A stretch of 64,000 bases of DNA, taken from contig CAWHOA010000036.1 in NCBI GenBank assembly GCA_963830885.1, forward strand, positions 50,078-114,077, written 5' to 3'. The notes under the pieces were generated by a model, which was given only the letters and a program-made list of their open reading frames with translations, was not told where the DNA came from and did no database searches. This stretch comes from JAIBJN01 sp963830885 (GTDB taxonomy: Bacteria > Actinomycetota > Thermoleophilia > Gaiellales > Gaiellaceae). Position numbers and translations under genes: made by a program. Positions 8,241 through 16,071 of this stretch are shown piece by piece. Each line of letters opens with the position of its first letter. Within the stretch, counting starts at the first letter, position 1.

Positions 8241-9341
8241 TCAGGCCTCGAGGCGTCCGAGCGCGTCGGCCTTGAACGCCGCCAGGCGGCCCTCCCGGAC
8301 GGCCTCGCGCGCACCTGCCGTGAGGTCGAGGAGGAAGCGGACGTTGTGCTCCGAGAGGAGGACGAGCCCGAGGAGCTCCTGCTGGTTGACGAGGTGGCGG
8401 AGGTAGGCACGCGAGAAGCCCGTGCACGCTCGGCAAGGACATCCCTCCTGGAGCGGCGCGCCGTCGCGGGCGAAGCCTGCGTTCTTGAGGTTCAGCCGCC
8501 CCTCCCACGTCAGCGCCGACCCGGTGCGCCCGAGCCGCGTCGGGAGAACGCAGTCGAACATGTCCACGCCGCGCTCGATCACGTCCAGGATCCCCGCGGG
8601 GTCGCCGATCCCCATGAAGTAGCGGGGCCGCTCGGCCGGGAGCAACGGCGCAGCCCAGGCGACCGTGGCCAGCATCGCCTCGCGGTCCTCCCCCACGCTC
8701 AGGCCGCCGAGCGCGTGCCCGTCGAAGCCGAGTGCGGCGATCTCCTCCACGGAGCGGCGCCGGAGGTCGCGGTCGGTGCCGCCCTGGGCGATGCCGAAGA
8801 GGAGCTGGCCCGGTGCGCGGGGCGCAGTGAGCTGCCGGCCCGCCCAGCGCGTCGTCCGCTCGACGGCGAGCGCGAGCTGCTCCCGGGTCGAATCGGCCGG
8901 CGGGCAGATGTCGAGGCACATGGCCACGTCCGAGCCGAGCTGCCGCTGGACGTCGGCCGCGAGCTCCGGCGTGAAGCGCGCCTCCTCGCCGTCGTAGACG
9001 GAGCGGAAGGTGACCCCGTCGTCGTCCGCCGAGATGATCGTGTCGCGGAGCGAGAAAACCTGGAACCCGCCGGAGTCGGTGAGGATCGGCCCGTCCCAGC
9101 CCATGAAGCGATGCAGGCCGCCCAGCTCGGCGATCGTCTCCTCGCCCGGCCGGAAGTGGAGGTGGTAGGTGTTGCCGAGCAGGATCGTCGTGCCCAGCTC
9201 GCGCAGGCGCACCGGGTCGAGCCCTTTCACGGTCGCCTTGGTGCCGACCGGCATGAAGGCGGGCGTCGGCACGTCGCCGTGCGCCGTGCGCAGGACGCCG
9301 GCGCGCGCCTCGCCGTCGGTGGCGGTCACCGTGAAGCTCAC
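8241..9341 (-). CDS. tgt: tRNA-guanine transglycosylase
   Basis: The 366-residue enzyme exchanges guanine at the wobble position of GUN-anticodon tRNAs for the queuosine precursor preQ1. Visible hallmarks are PTPAFMPVGTKATVKG, LLGNTYHLHFRPG, the catalytic Asp region LTDSGGFQVFS, the second active-site region CVLPTRLGR, and the zinc site CPCRAC with a downstream His. Length matches bacterial Tgt. queA follows upstream in the same direction and queG is 16 kb away, so three queuosine genes are in the window. No preQ1 synthesis genes (queC, queD, queE, queF) are seen. Confidence 0.96.
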   Translation of the reverse strand: MSFTVTATDGEARAGVLRTAHGDVPTPAFMPVGTKATVKGLDPVRLRELGTTILLGNTYHLHFRPGEETIAELGGLHRFMGWDGPILTDSGGFQVFSLRDTIISADDDGVTFRSVYDGEEARFTPELAADVQRQLGSDVAMCLDICPPADSTREQLALAVERTTRWAGRQLTAPRAPGQLLFGIAQGGTDRDLRRRSVEEIAALGFDGHALGGLSVGEDREAMLATVAWAAPLLPAERPRYFMGIGDPAGILDVIERGVDMFDCVLPTRLGRTGSALTWEGRLNLKNAGFARDGAPLQEGCPCRACTGFSRAYLRHLVNQQELLGLVLLSEHNVRFLLDLTAGAREAVREGRLAAFKADALGRLEA

Positions 9342-9462
9342 CGCGCGCTCCCGTCACGCTTTCGACACGATCGGGCACACACAGACGCGGATTCTCTCTG
9401 TACGCTCGAAAGCGGGTGGTGGGATGGGGTGCCCCGGACCACCACACGCACGCGCGACCCCG

Positions 9463-10404
9463 TCACAGGAGCAGCATCGCGTCGCCGAAGGAGTAGAAGC
9501 GGTACCGCTCGGCGATCGCCTCCTGATACAGGCTGCGCGTCTCCTCGACGCCGGCGAAGGCCATCACGAGCGCCAGCAGCGTCGAGCGCGGCAGGTGAAA
9601 GTTCGTCACGAGCGCGTCCACCCGCTGGAACTCGAAGCCCGGCGTCACGAACAGGCTGGTGCGGCCCTCGAGCGGCGCCCCGCGTGCCAGCGACTCGAGA
9701 ACGCGCACGGCCGTCGTTCCGACCGCGACGACCTTCTCGGCAGCGCGGATCCGCTCCCAGGCCCGCTTCTCGACCCGGTACCGCTCGCTGTGGATCTCGT
9801 GGTCACCGAGCTCCTCCGCGCTGACCGGGCGGAACGTGTCGAGCCCGACGTGCAGGGTGATCCGCTCGACGTCGAGACCGGCGAGCAGCTCCTGCGTGAA
9901 GTGCAGGCCGGCCGTCGGGGCGGCGGCCGAGCCGGCCTCGTCGGCGTAGACCGTCTGGTATCGCTCCGGGTCGGCGAGGGGCTCGACGATGTACGGCGGG
10001 AGCGGCGCCTCGCCGGCCGGGGCGCCCTCGAGTCGCACGAGCCAGCGGCCCTCGCCGCGGTGCTCGACCAGCTCTACCGCACCGAGCTGCATTCCTGGGC
10101 GCAGGCGCCTGGTCGGCCGGGCCAGCGCCTCCCAGAGGCCGTCCCCGGCCGGCTCGAGCAGGAGGACCTCGGCCTCGCCCCCTGTCGGCCGGCGCACGCG
10201 CAGGCGCGCCGGGACGACGCGGGTGTCGTTGACGACGACGAGCGCGCCTCGGGGAAGCTCCTCCGGCAGGTCGCGGAAGCGCCGGTGCCGCGTCTCGCCC
10301 GTCGCCCGGTCGTGGACGAGGAGCCGGGAGTCGTCGCGCCGCGGCAGCGGGCGCTGGGCGATCAGCTCCGGCGGGAGGTCGTAGTCGAGCTCTGAGGTCC
10401 TCAA
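9463..10404 (-). CDS. queA: S-adenosylmethionine:tRNA ribosyltransferase-isomerase
   Basis: The 313-residue enzyme transfers and isomerises the ribosyl part of SAM onto preQ1-modified tRNA, giving epoxyqueuosine. The start MRTSELDYDLPPELIAQRP is diagnostic, as are DSRLLVHDR, VVVNDTRVVPARL, AAPTAGLHFT and NFHLPRSTLLALV. It is slightly shorter than many QueA proteins (about 340-350) but appears complete. It is the first gene of the leftward queA-tgt-yajC-secDF group and is divergent from the coiled-coil gene at 10438, with only 33 bases between them. Confidence 0.96.
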   Translation of the reverse strand: MRTSELDYDLPPELIAQRPLPRRDDSRLLVHDRATGETRHRRFRDLPEELPRGALVVVNDTRVVPARLRVRRPTGGEAEVLLLEPAGDGLWEALARPTRRLRPGMQLGAVELVEHRGEGRWLVRLEGAPAGEAPLPPYIVEPLADPERYQTVYADEAGSAAAPTAGLHFTQELLAGLDVERITLHVGLDTFRPVSAEELGDHEIHSERYRVEKRAWERIRAAEKVVAVGTTAVRVLESLARGAPLEGRTSLFVTPGFEFQRVDALVTNFHLPRSTLLALVMAFAGVEETRSLYQEAIAERYRFYSFGDAMLLL

Positions 10405-10437
10405 TGCGGTCCGACGCCAAGAGTAGATTCAGCGCCC

Positions 10438-10906
10438 ATGGAGCGCGAAGCACTGGAGCGGGCGCGCACGCGCTTGGCCGAGGCCCGCGAGCCGCGGCCG
10501 GGCAGGGCCGAGCTGGAGGACCGCGCTCGAGCGCGCGGAGGGCGCTCTCGGCGCACTGGCGGAGACCGCGTCCGAGCTCGAGGTAGCAGTCCCAGAGCGG
10601 CTCGGCGCCGCGATCGAGGAGGGCATGCGGGCCGAGGTCCTCCCCGTGGCCCGCCAGATCGCCGAGGTGCGGGGGCTCACCGCCCAGCTGGTCCGCCGGC
10701 TCGACGGGCTGCACGGCGAGATCGCCGCCGAGCGGCGCGAGCGGCTCGAGGACCTCGCGCTCCTCGTCGAGCTGATCGGCTCGGGCTGGCGGGGCGTGGA
10801 GCGCCGTCTCGACCGCGCCGAGCGGATCCTCGACCGCATCGAGCGCGCACTCGAGGAACGGCCGGGCGCCGCCCTCTACCGCATCGACGGCGCTCAGGCC
10901 CAGTAG
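10438..10906 (+). pseudogene. Coiled-coil protein gene with an apparent frameshift
   Basis: From ATG 10438 the first 30 codons have GC-rich third positions and encode a charged helix (MEREALERARTRLAEAREP). Near 10525 that frame loses its codon bias. The next frame then continues a helix (LERAEGALGALAETASELE) through GMRAEVLPVARQI to a stop at 10904-10906. Removing one base around GAGGACCGCGCTC would give one coiled-coil protein of about 155 residues. Translation could instead start at ATG 10625, but that would leave good coding sequence upstream unused. Function unknown, probably cytoplasmic. Confidence 0.55.
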
Positions 10907-10911
10907 CGCGG

Positions 10912-12294
10912 CTACCGCGCCGGCAGGCGGAGCTCGAAGCGCGAGCCCCGCCCGGTCTCCGAGTCGAGGGTCAGGTCGCCGCCGAGTGCGTGGGCGAGCT
11001 CGAGCGAGATGGCGAGGCCGAGCCCGGTGCCACCTCCGTTCTCGCTGACGAACGGCCGGAAGACGCGATCACGGTCGTCGGCCGAGATCCCCGGCCCCGA
11101 ATCTGCGACCGCCACCACGACCGAGTCGCGCTCCTGCGAGAGCGCGAGCGAGATCGAGCCGCCATCGGGCGTCCAGGAAAAAGCGTTCGCCAGGAGGTTC
11201 GACACGATCTGAAGGACTCGGTCGCCGTCGGTGTTGACGACCGGATTGCCATCGAGCGCCAGGTCGTAGCGGATCTCCCGGCGCCGGGCTTCCTCCGCGA
11301 ACGGCTGGAAGCCCTGTTCGACGAGCCGCCTCAGCTCGACCTCCTCCTCCTCGAGCGTGAAGCTGTGCGCCTCGAGCCGGGCGAGGTCGACGAGGTCGCC
11401 GACGAGGCGCGCGAGCCGGTCGGTGGCGTCGCGGATCACCTCGAGGGACGCCTCGGCGGCCTCTGGATCGTCGGCCAGGCCCTCCCGGAGCGCAGCGACA
11501 TGCCCGCGGATCGCGGTGATCGGCGTGCGCAGCTCGTGGGACACGCGGACGAGGAAGTTGCGCTCGTGCGCCTCCGCCTCGGCGAGGCGCTCGGTCATCT
11601 CCCGGAACCGATCTGTCAGGTGCGCGATCTCGTCGCTCCCCGTCGGCTCGGGGAGCACGGTGGAGTAGCGGCGAGCCGCGACCTCGTCCGCAGCGCGGGA
11701 GAGGGCGAGCACCGGCTTCGTCACGCGCCGCGTCAGGTACCAGACGAGGCCGAGGGCAATCGCAAGCCCGGCGAGCGACGCGAGCCCGAGGCGCGTCATC
11801 AGGTCGATCCACCGCTCCTGGAGCTCGGCGCGCGGCTTGGCGACGATGATCGCCCCGAACGTCTCGCCGCCAACCCGGATCGGATAGGCGGCCGCGAGGT
11901 AGGTCCGCTCCATCCCCGGCGGCACCAGCTCGAACGTCTGCACCTGGCCGGCGTCCAGCGCCTCCTCGTCGAGCAGGTCGAGCGGGAGCGAATCGAGGCC
12001 CGAGGCCTGCCCCGGGAAGATCTCCACGCCCGCGTAGTAGAGCTGGGAGCCGGTCGCCTCCTCGAGCGACGGCGGGGCGAAGCGCGGCGCCGGGCTGCCC
12101 ACGTCGATGCTGGACGTCGCCTGGAGGGTGTAGAGCTCGGCAAGCCCCTCGGCCTGCCGGCGCAGCTCGGCCAAGGTACGCGACTCCGTGTCGTCCTGGA
12201 AGAAGCGGACGGCGACGGCGGCGGTGACGACCGCCGCGACGAGCATGCCGAGCAGGAAGATCGCCGGGAGCCGGAAGCGCAGCGAGCGCAGCAT
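10912..12294 (-). CDS. HAMP-containing sensor histidine kinase
   Basis: The 460-residue membrane kinase has two transmembrane helices (about 10-30 and 167-187) flanking an extracytoplasmic sensor of about 135 residues. A HAMP segment, a HisKA domain with the phospho-His in RVSHELRTPITA, and a HATPase domain follow, with the N box SNLLANAF and G boxes DSGPGIS and GTGLGLAIS. It lies 12 bases downstream of a matching response regulator gene on the same strand, so the two form a two-component system. The arrangement and partner type resemble MtrAB/PrrAB-like actinobacterial systems; the signal is unknown. Confidence 0.92.
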   Translation of the reverse strand: MLRSLRFRLPAIFLLGMLVAAVVTAAVAVRFFQDDTESRTLAELRRQAEGLAELYTLQATSSIDVGSPAPRFAPPSLEEATGSQLYYAGVEIFPGQASGLDSLPLDLLDEEALDAGQVQTFELVPPGMERTYLAAAYPIRVGGETFGAIIVAKPRAELQERWIDLMTRLGLASLAGLAIALGLVWYLTRRVTKPVLALSRAADEVAARRYSTVLPEPTGSDEIAHLTDRFREMTERLAEAEAHERNFLVRVSHELRTPITAIRGHVAALREGLADDPEAAEASLEVIRDATDRLARLVGDLVDLARLEAHSFTLEEEEVELRRLVEQGFQPFAEEARRREIRYDLALDGNPVVNTDGDRVLQIVSNLLANAFSWTPDGGSISLALSQERDSVVVAVADSGPGISADDRDRVFRPFVSENGGGTGLGLAISLELAHALGGDLTLDSETGRGSRFELRLPAR

Positions 12295-12306
12295 TCCGGA
12301 GGCCTG

Positions 12307-13038
12307 CTAGCCCATGGAAGCGCGCGCGGCCTTGGGCTCCGTCGCAGCCTTGTAGCCCACGCCCCAGACGGTGACGATCGGGCAGGCGTCACCGAGCTTC
12401 CGCCGCAGCTGGCGGACATGGACGTCGACCGTGCGCGTATCGCCGGCGAAGGTATAGCCCCAGACGCGCTCGAGAAGCTGGTCGCGCGTGAGCACGAGCC
12501 CGCGATGGTCGAGCAGGTCCCAGAGGAGGTCGAACTCCTTCGGCGCCAGCTGCACCTCCTCGCCCGCGACGGTCACCTCGCGGCGGCCGGCGTCGACGCG
12601 CAGGTCGCCGTGCTCGAGCACCGAGCTGACGAACTCGCGTCGGTCGGGCCCGGAGCGCCGGAGGATCGACTTCACGCGGGCCACGAGCTCGCCGGGGTTG
12701 AACGGCTTGGTGAGGTAGTCGTCGGCGCCGACCTCGAGGCCGATGATCTTGTCGATGTCCTCGTCCCGCGCGCTGAGCATGAGGATGGGGACGTCGGAGC
12801 GCTGCCGGATTCGGCGGCAGACGTCGATGCCGTCCAGATCGGGCAGCATCAGGTCGAGGATGATAAGCGCGGGCGGGTCGGCGCTCGCCTTCTCGATCGC
12901 GTCCCCGCCGGTGCTCGCGATGCCAACGGCGAAGCCCGCGCGCTTCAGATACATCCCGACGAAGGAGGCGATGCTCGACTCGTCCTCGACGACGAGGATC
13001 GACTGCTTCGTCCCGCTCACGACCTCGTATGGTGGCAC
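12307..13038 (-). CDS. OmpR/MtrA-like response regulator
   Basis: This 243-residue DNA-binding regulator has a receiver domain (VVEDES acidic pair, phospho-Asp in LILDLMLPD, Lys in YLTKPF) and a C-terminal winged helix (APKEFDLLWDLLDHRG, then the end VWGVGYKA). All receiver key residues are present. It is the first gene of the two-gene operon with the kinase at 10912. The start may be MPPYEVVSGTKQS or a nearby downstream codon. Actinobacterial relatives control cell envelope or phosphate genes; the targets here cannot be read from sequence. Confidence 0.93.
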   Translation of the reverse strand: MPPYEVVSGTKQSILVVEDESSIASFVGMYLKRAGFAVGIASTGGDAIEKASADPPALIILDLMLPDLDGIDVCRRIRQRSDVPILMLSARDEDIDKIIGLEVGADDYLTKPFNPGELVARVKSILRRSGPDRREFVSSVLEHGDLRVDAGRREVTVAGEEVQLAPKEFDLLWDLLDHRGLVLTRDQLLERVWGYTFAGDTRTVDVHVRQLRRKLGDACPIVTVWGVGYKAATEPKAARASMG

Positions 13039-13069
13039 ACGTACCGGCTGCGCGGGGCGGCTCAGAGGA

Positions 13070-13565
13070 TCACGCCCGGTCGAGCTCGAACGTCCGGGCC
13101 CGGCGCGGCCACTGCCTCCATTGCCCGACGCCGATCCGATACAGACCGGCTACGCCGGTATTGACGGCGTCCAGCGTGAGCGACCCTTTGACGCTTCCGC
13201 TTGCGCTGATGCGGCGGCCGCGCATGATCGCTTGCCACGGGCCGCCGTTCACGCCCGACCAGACACGACAGCGCAGGTTTCGTCCTGAGCTCTCCACCGT
13301 CGTTGCGCTCACGCGGCGGACGATGCCGCGGCAGCTCAGATTGGGCCGCCCGCCTCCCACGAGATCGACGATCCGGATACGGCCCTGCCCAACGAGCAAC
13401 GAGCAACGAGCCCCGGCGGGCGATCACCGCACGGCCGTTGCCACCCGAGAGCTCCACGAACTCGGCACCCGGGGTCCGCAGGGCGACCGGGACCGCGCCG
13501 GAGGCAGCCTCGGCGGCGCCAACCGCCAGGCCCGCGACCGTGACCAAGACCAGGATTCGCCGCAT
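13070..13565 (-). pseudogene. Secreted protein gene disrupted by a 7-bp tandem duplication
   Basis: The start MRRILVLVTVAGLAVGAAEA is a signal peptide, followed by EFVELSGGNGRAVIARRGSLLV. At 13391-13411 the + strand carries three perfect copies of AACGAGC. Reading through three copies throws translation into a shadow frame. Deleting one copy joins RRGSLLV to GQGRIRIVDLVGGG and continues in good codon bias to a stop at 13070. The restored product is a 162-residue exported protein with two Cys in the mature part. Function unknown. Seven bases cannot be a simple homopolymer miscall, so this may be a real on/off repeat. Confidence 0.7.
13391..13411. repeat. Three tandem AACGAGC heptamers inside a coding region
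   Basis: Three identical 7-base units occur back to back. Two units keep the surrounding gene (13070-13565, minus strand) in frame and three do not, so unit number decides whether the full secreted protein is made. Confidence 0.85.
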
Positions 13566-13699
13566 TCGTACAGAACTATCTTGTCACGGAATGAGACTTC
13601 GATTACGGCGCTGTAAGGAAACTGTAAGCGGGTCGTCGAGAACGACCTCCACGACCCGGCGGTGTCCGCTTCCCTCCCTACCATCGAAGGGGGCTCCGG

Positions 13700-13957
13700 A
13701 TGGACGAACATGTACGGCATGACCGCACGCTGCGCCTCCTCGAGGCGCGCCTGGAGGCACTCGCGAGCGCCTGCGAGCGCACCCCCCGCGGCGACCGCCG
13801 CTTCGACACGGAGATCGCCGCGGCCGCGGCCGCGACACGCCACGCGGTCGAGCTCGGCCTGATCAGCGCTCCGGAGGCCAACTCGGTCTGGGCCGCGGTC
13901 GCCCGCCGCCACCCGGACGCTCGCTGGCGCCGCCGCGCCCTCCCGCTCGCCGCGTAG
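13700..13957 (+). CDS. Small helical protein of unknown function
   Basis: The 85-residue product starts MDEHVRHDRTLRLLEARLE and is Ala/Arg-rich and probably all helical (LEALASACERTPRGDRRFD, then AAAAATRHAVELGLI). No family is recognised. A start at 13700 follows a GGGGGCTCCGG stretch, a weak ribosome site. It ends at a hairpin repeat between convergent genes. The Ala/Arg bias suggests a small cytoplasmic protein. Confidence 0.55.
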   Translation: MDEHVRHDRTLRLLEARLEALASACERTPRGDRRFDTEIAAAAAATRHAVELGLISAPEANSVWAAVARRHPDARWRRRALPLAA

Positions 13958-14026
13958 CTAGGAGGGTTCGCCGGAATACCGCTCGCCCCGGCGGCACAGA
14001 CTGCGTTCCGCCAAACACTCCTAGGC
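13956..14026. repeat. Palindromic repeat between convergent genes (short copy)
   Basis: Imperfect inverted ends (CTAGGAGGGTTCGCCGGAA and TTCCGCCAAACACTCCTAG) flank a GC-rich middle. The right half (13988-14023, CCGGCGGCACAGACTGCGTT and on) is nearly identical to 32998-33033, which also sits between convergent genes. It can fold into a hairpin and may serve as a terminator. Confidence 0.65.
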
Positions 14027-14233
14027 GACCAGCCGGACGGTCCCGCGCAGCCCGACGGCGTTCTCGCGCTCCGCACGCTCGGTCCGCGCCCAGCCGTCGC
14101 GGGTCGCGGTCGGCTCGCAGAGGTGGCAGACGACCCGCGCGACCTGCCTCTCCTCGACGCTCCGCCAGTACCGGAAACGCTCCCCGGCGAGGAGATTGCG
14201 ACGGCACAGCGCGCAAAGCGTCATCTGCTCCAC
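14021..14233 (-). CDS. Small CxxC zinc-binding-like protein
   Basis: The 70-residue product begins MEQMTLCALCRRNLLAGERF and has two Cys pairs (CALC at about 7-10 and CHLC at about 37-40), an arrangement typical of a small zinc ribbon. No longer family match is evident. The gene is convergent with the one ending at 13957 and divergent from the GAF gene at 14302. A role in nucleic acid or protein binding is only a guess. Confidence 0.6.
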   Translation of the reverse strand: MEQMTLCALCRRNLLAGERFRYWRSVEERQVARVVCHLCEPTATRDGWARTERAERENAVGLRGTVRLVA

Positions 14234-14301
14234 GATCGTAGGGAGGGGCCCGGACGACGCCGGGCGCCGAGCGCCCGGACTCGGGCATACTCCCCGGTGC
14301 G

Positions 14302-14766
14302 ATGCCGAGGGGCGAGGGGTCCTCCCACTCGAGTCCGACCGGTCACCGGCCGGGGGAACGCGCCGAGAGCCTCACCGAGGTCTGCCGTCAGGCCGTTCAG
14401 CGGCTATCCGCGCTGCTTCCGGGGGCGCAGGTCTCCTGCCACCTGCGGGTCGGCGACGCGCTCCGCGTCGTGGCGTCGGAGGGCCGCCTCCGCCTGATCT
14501 ACGAGGTCCGCCGAGAGCAGGGAGGCATCTGCTGGCGCGCGGCCGAGTCGCACAAGCCCCAGCTCGTCGAGGATGTCAGGCGGGACCCCGACTACATGAC
14601 GACCGACGAGAACGTCCGCGCCGAGGTCGCCGTCCCCGTGGCCTGTGGCGACGATGCCCTGCTCGTCCTCGACGCCGAGTTCATCGGGCGCGCCTTCACG
14701 GCGGAGGAAGCCGAGACCGTGCAGGCGGAGGCCGCCCGGCTCGAGGCCGAGCTGGCTCAGTCGTAG
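14302..14766 (+). CDS. GAF domain protein
   Basis: This 154-residue protein is mostly one GAF domain (about 25-150): SLTEVCRQAVQRLSALLPGA, then GGICWRAAESHKPQLVEDV and AEVAVPVACGDDALLVLDAE. GAF domains bind small ligands or cofactors and often feed signalling proteins. No output domain is attached. Its last 10 bases overlap the convergent dehydrogenase gene end. Confidence 0.78.
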   Translation: MPRGEGSSHSSPTGHRPGERAESLTEVCRQAVQRLSALLPGAQVSCHLRVGDALRVVASEGRLRLIYEVRREQGGICWRAAESHKPQLVEDVRRDPDYMTTDENVRAEVAVPVACGDDALLVLDAEFIGRAFTAEEAETVQAEAARLEAELAQS

Positions 14767-15617
14767 CGGAAGAAGCCTTCGCCGGTCTTCCGGCCCAGGC
14801 GGCCCTCGTCGCGCATGAAGACGAGGCGCTCCGGCGGTGCCATTCGCTCCTCGCCGAGAGCATCGTGGAGCGCCTCGGACGCGTGCACATGGACGTCGAC
14901 GCCGATCAGGTCGATCAGCGCGCACGGCCCGATCGGCCAGTTGACGCCGCGCGTCATCGCCTTGTCGAGGTCCTGGGGCGACACCCCCGCCTCGTCGAGG
15001 ACGCGGACGCAATCGTTCAGGAGCGGGATCAGGATCCGGTTGACGACGAAGCCCGGCGTGTCGTCGCAGCGGATCGGCTCCTTGCCGAGCCGCTCGGCGA
15101 GCCCGAACGCGGTGTCGACCGCCGCCGGCGCCGCCAGCTCCGTGCGTACGACCTCGACCAGCGGGAGCACCGGCGCCGGGTTGAAGAAGTGCATCCCCAC
15201 GATGCGCTCCGGGTGCTTCGTGGCGCGGGCGACCTCGGTCACGGAGAGCGCCGAGGTGTTGGTCGCGAGGACGGCGCCCTCATCGACGACCCTCTCGAGT
15301 GAGCGGAAGAGCTCCTGCTTGGCGTCGAGCTCTTCGACGATCGCCTCGATCACGAGGTCGCAGCCGGCGAGGTCGCCCAGGTCGGTCGTCGTCTTCAGGC
15401 GGGCGAGCGCGGCATCCCTCTCCTCGGCGGTCAGTCGTCCTTTCTCGACGCCGCGACCGAGGTAGTGCGCGATTCGATCGCGCGCACGGTCGCAGAGCTC
15501 CTCGCTCACCTCGCGCCCGACCGTCTCGATCCCGGCCTGCACGCAGACCTGGGCGATCCCGGCACCCATCGTGCCGAGACCGACCACCCCCACCCTGCGC
15601 ACGTCGGCTCCGCTCAT
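14757..15617 (-). CDS. 3-hydroxyacyl-CoA (3-hydroxybutyryl-CoA) dehydrogenase
   Basis: The 286-residue NAD-dependent enzyme oxidises 3-hydroxyacyl-CoA in fatty acid breakdown, or runs in reverse in butanoyl/PHB-type pathways. It has the dinucleotide fold GVVGLGTMGAGIAQ at the N-terminus, VIEAIVEELDAKQELF, the catalytic His in IVGMHFFNPAPVLPLVEVV, and TPGFVVNRIL. Length fits the monofunctional HBD family. The start MSGADVRRVGVVG overlaps the stop of the upstream lipoprotein gene by 4 bases. Substrate chain length cannot be told from sequence. Confidence 0.93.
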   Translation of the reverse strand: MSGADVRRVGVVGLGTMGAGIAQVCVQAGIETVGREVSEELCDRARDRIAHYLGRGVEKGRLTAEERDAALARLKTTTDLGDLAGCDLVIEAIVEELDAKQELFRSLERVVDEGAVLATNTSALSVTEVARATKHPERIVGMHFFNPAPVLPLVEVVRTELAAPAAVDTAFGLAERLGKEPIRCDDTPGFVVNRILIPLLNDCVRVLDEAGVSPQDLDKAMTRGVNWPIGPCALIDLIGVDVHVHASEALHDALGEERMAPPERLVFMRDEGRLGRKTGEGFFRYD

Positions 15618-16018
15618 CCTGAGACCGTGATTGTCACCCGAAAGCGAAGCGGCTCGTCGGGACACCCGTCCTCGCCGGCGCAGGCCGGCGTCCCGAGAGC
15701 GGAGATCGTCGTGGCGCCGGGGCTCACGCCCCGCACGAGCCACTCGGCGAAGCCCGGGTCCTGCAGGTAGTCCACGCGGCTCAGCTCGGCCGCGGCGCCC
15801 TCGACGACAGGCTCGTCCCAGACATAGTCGCTGGAGAGCCTGAGGCTCGTCTCCTCGCCCACCGCGAGCGTAAAGCTCCCGCCCGAGTCGTTCGCGGTGA
15901 TCGCGTCCCCCGCCTCCGGCGCGTCCGATCCGGTGTCGGCGGGCGCCGGAGCGTCGCTTCCGCCGCACCCGGCGGTTGCGGCCAGGACAACGAGCAGCAG
16001 CGGGAGGACGCGCGGCAC
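15614..16018 (-). CDS. Small lipoprotein
   Basis: The 134-residue product has a lipoprotein signal (VVLAATAGCGGSDAP; lipobox Cys about residue 18) and a short Ala/Asp/Pro-rich linker. A beta-rich domain follows, with LAVGEETSLRLSSDYVWD and GVSPGATTISALGTPAC. The domain plan recalls small immunoglobulin-like or chagasin-like inhibitor domains, but no key motif settles this. Its stop overlaps the start of the dehydrogenase gene (ATGA), so the two are co-translated despite different locations. Confidence 0.75.
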   Translation of the reverse strand: MPRVLPLLLVVLAATAGCGGSDAPAPADTGSDAPEAGDAITANDSGGSFTLAVGEETSLRLSSDYVWDEPVVEGAAAELSRVDYLQDPGFAEWLVRGVSPGATTISALGTPACAGEDGCPDEPLRFRVTITVSG

Positions 16019-16071
16019 TGCCTACAGGTTGCCGCACCGCGGCGGACGCCGAGGCGTGGTTGAATAGCGAC

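Noticed and set aside
10438..13164. Open + strand frame running from the coiled-coil gene through the two-component genes
   Set aside because: Only its first 30 codons look coding; the rest is antisense to a convincing histidine kinase and response regulator.
13391..13411. Start of a CRISPR or VNTR array
   Set aside because: Only three 7-base units without spacers; best read as a slippage repeat in a gene.
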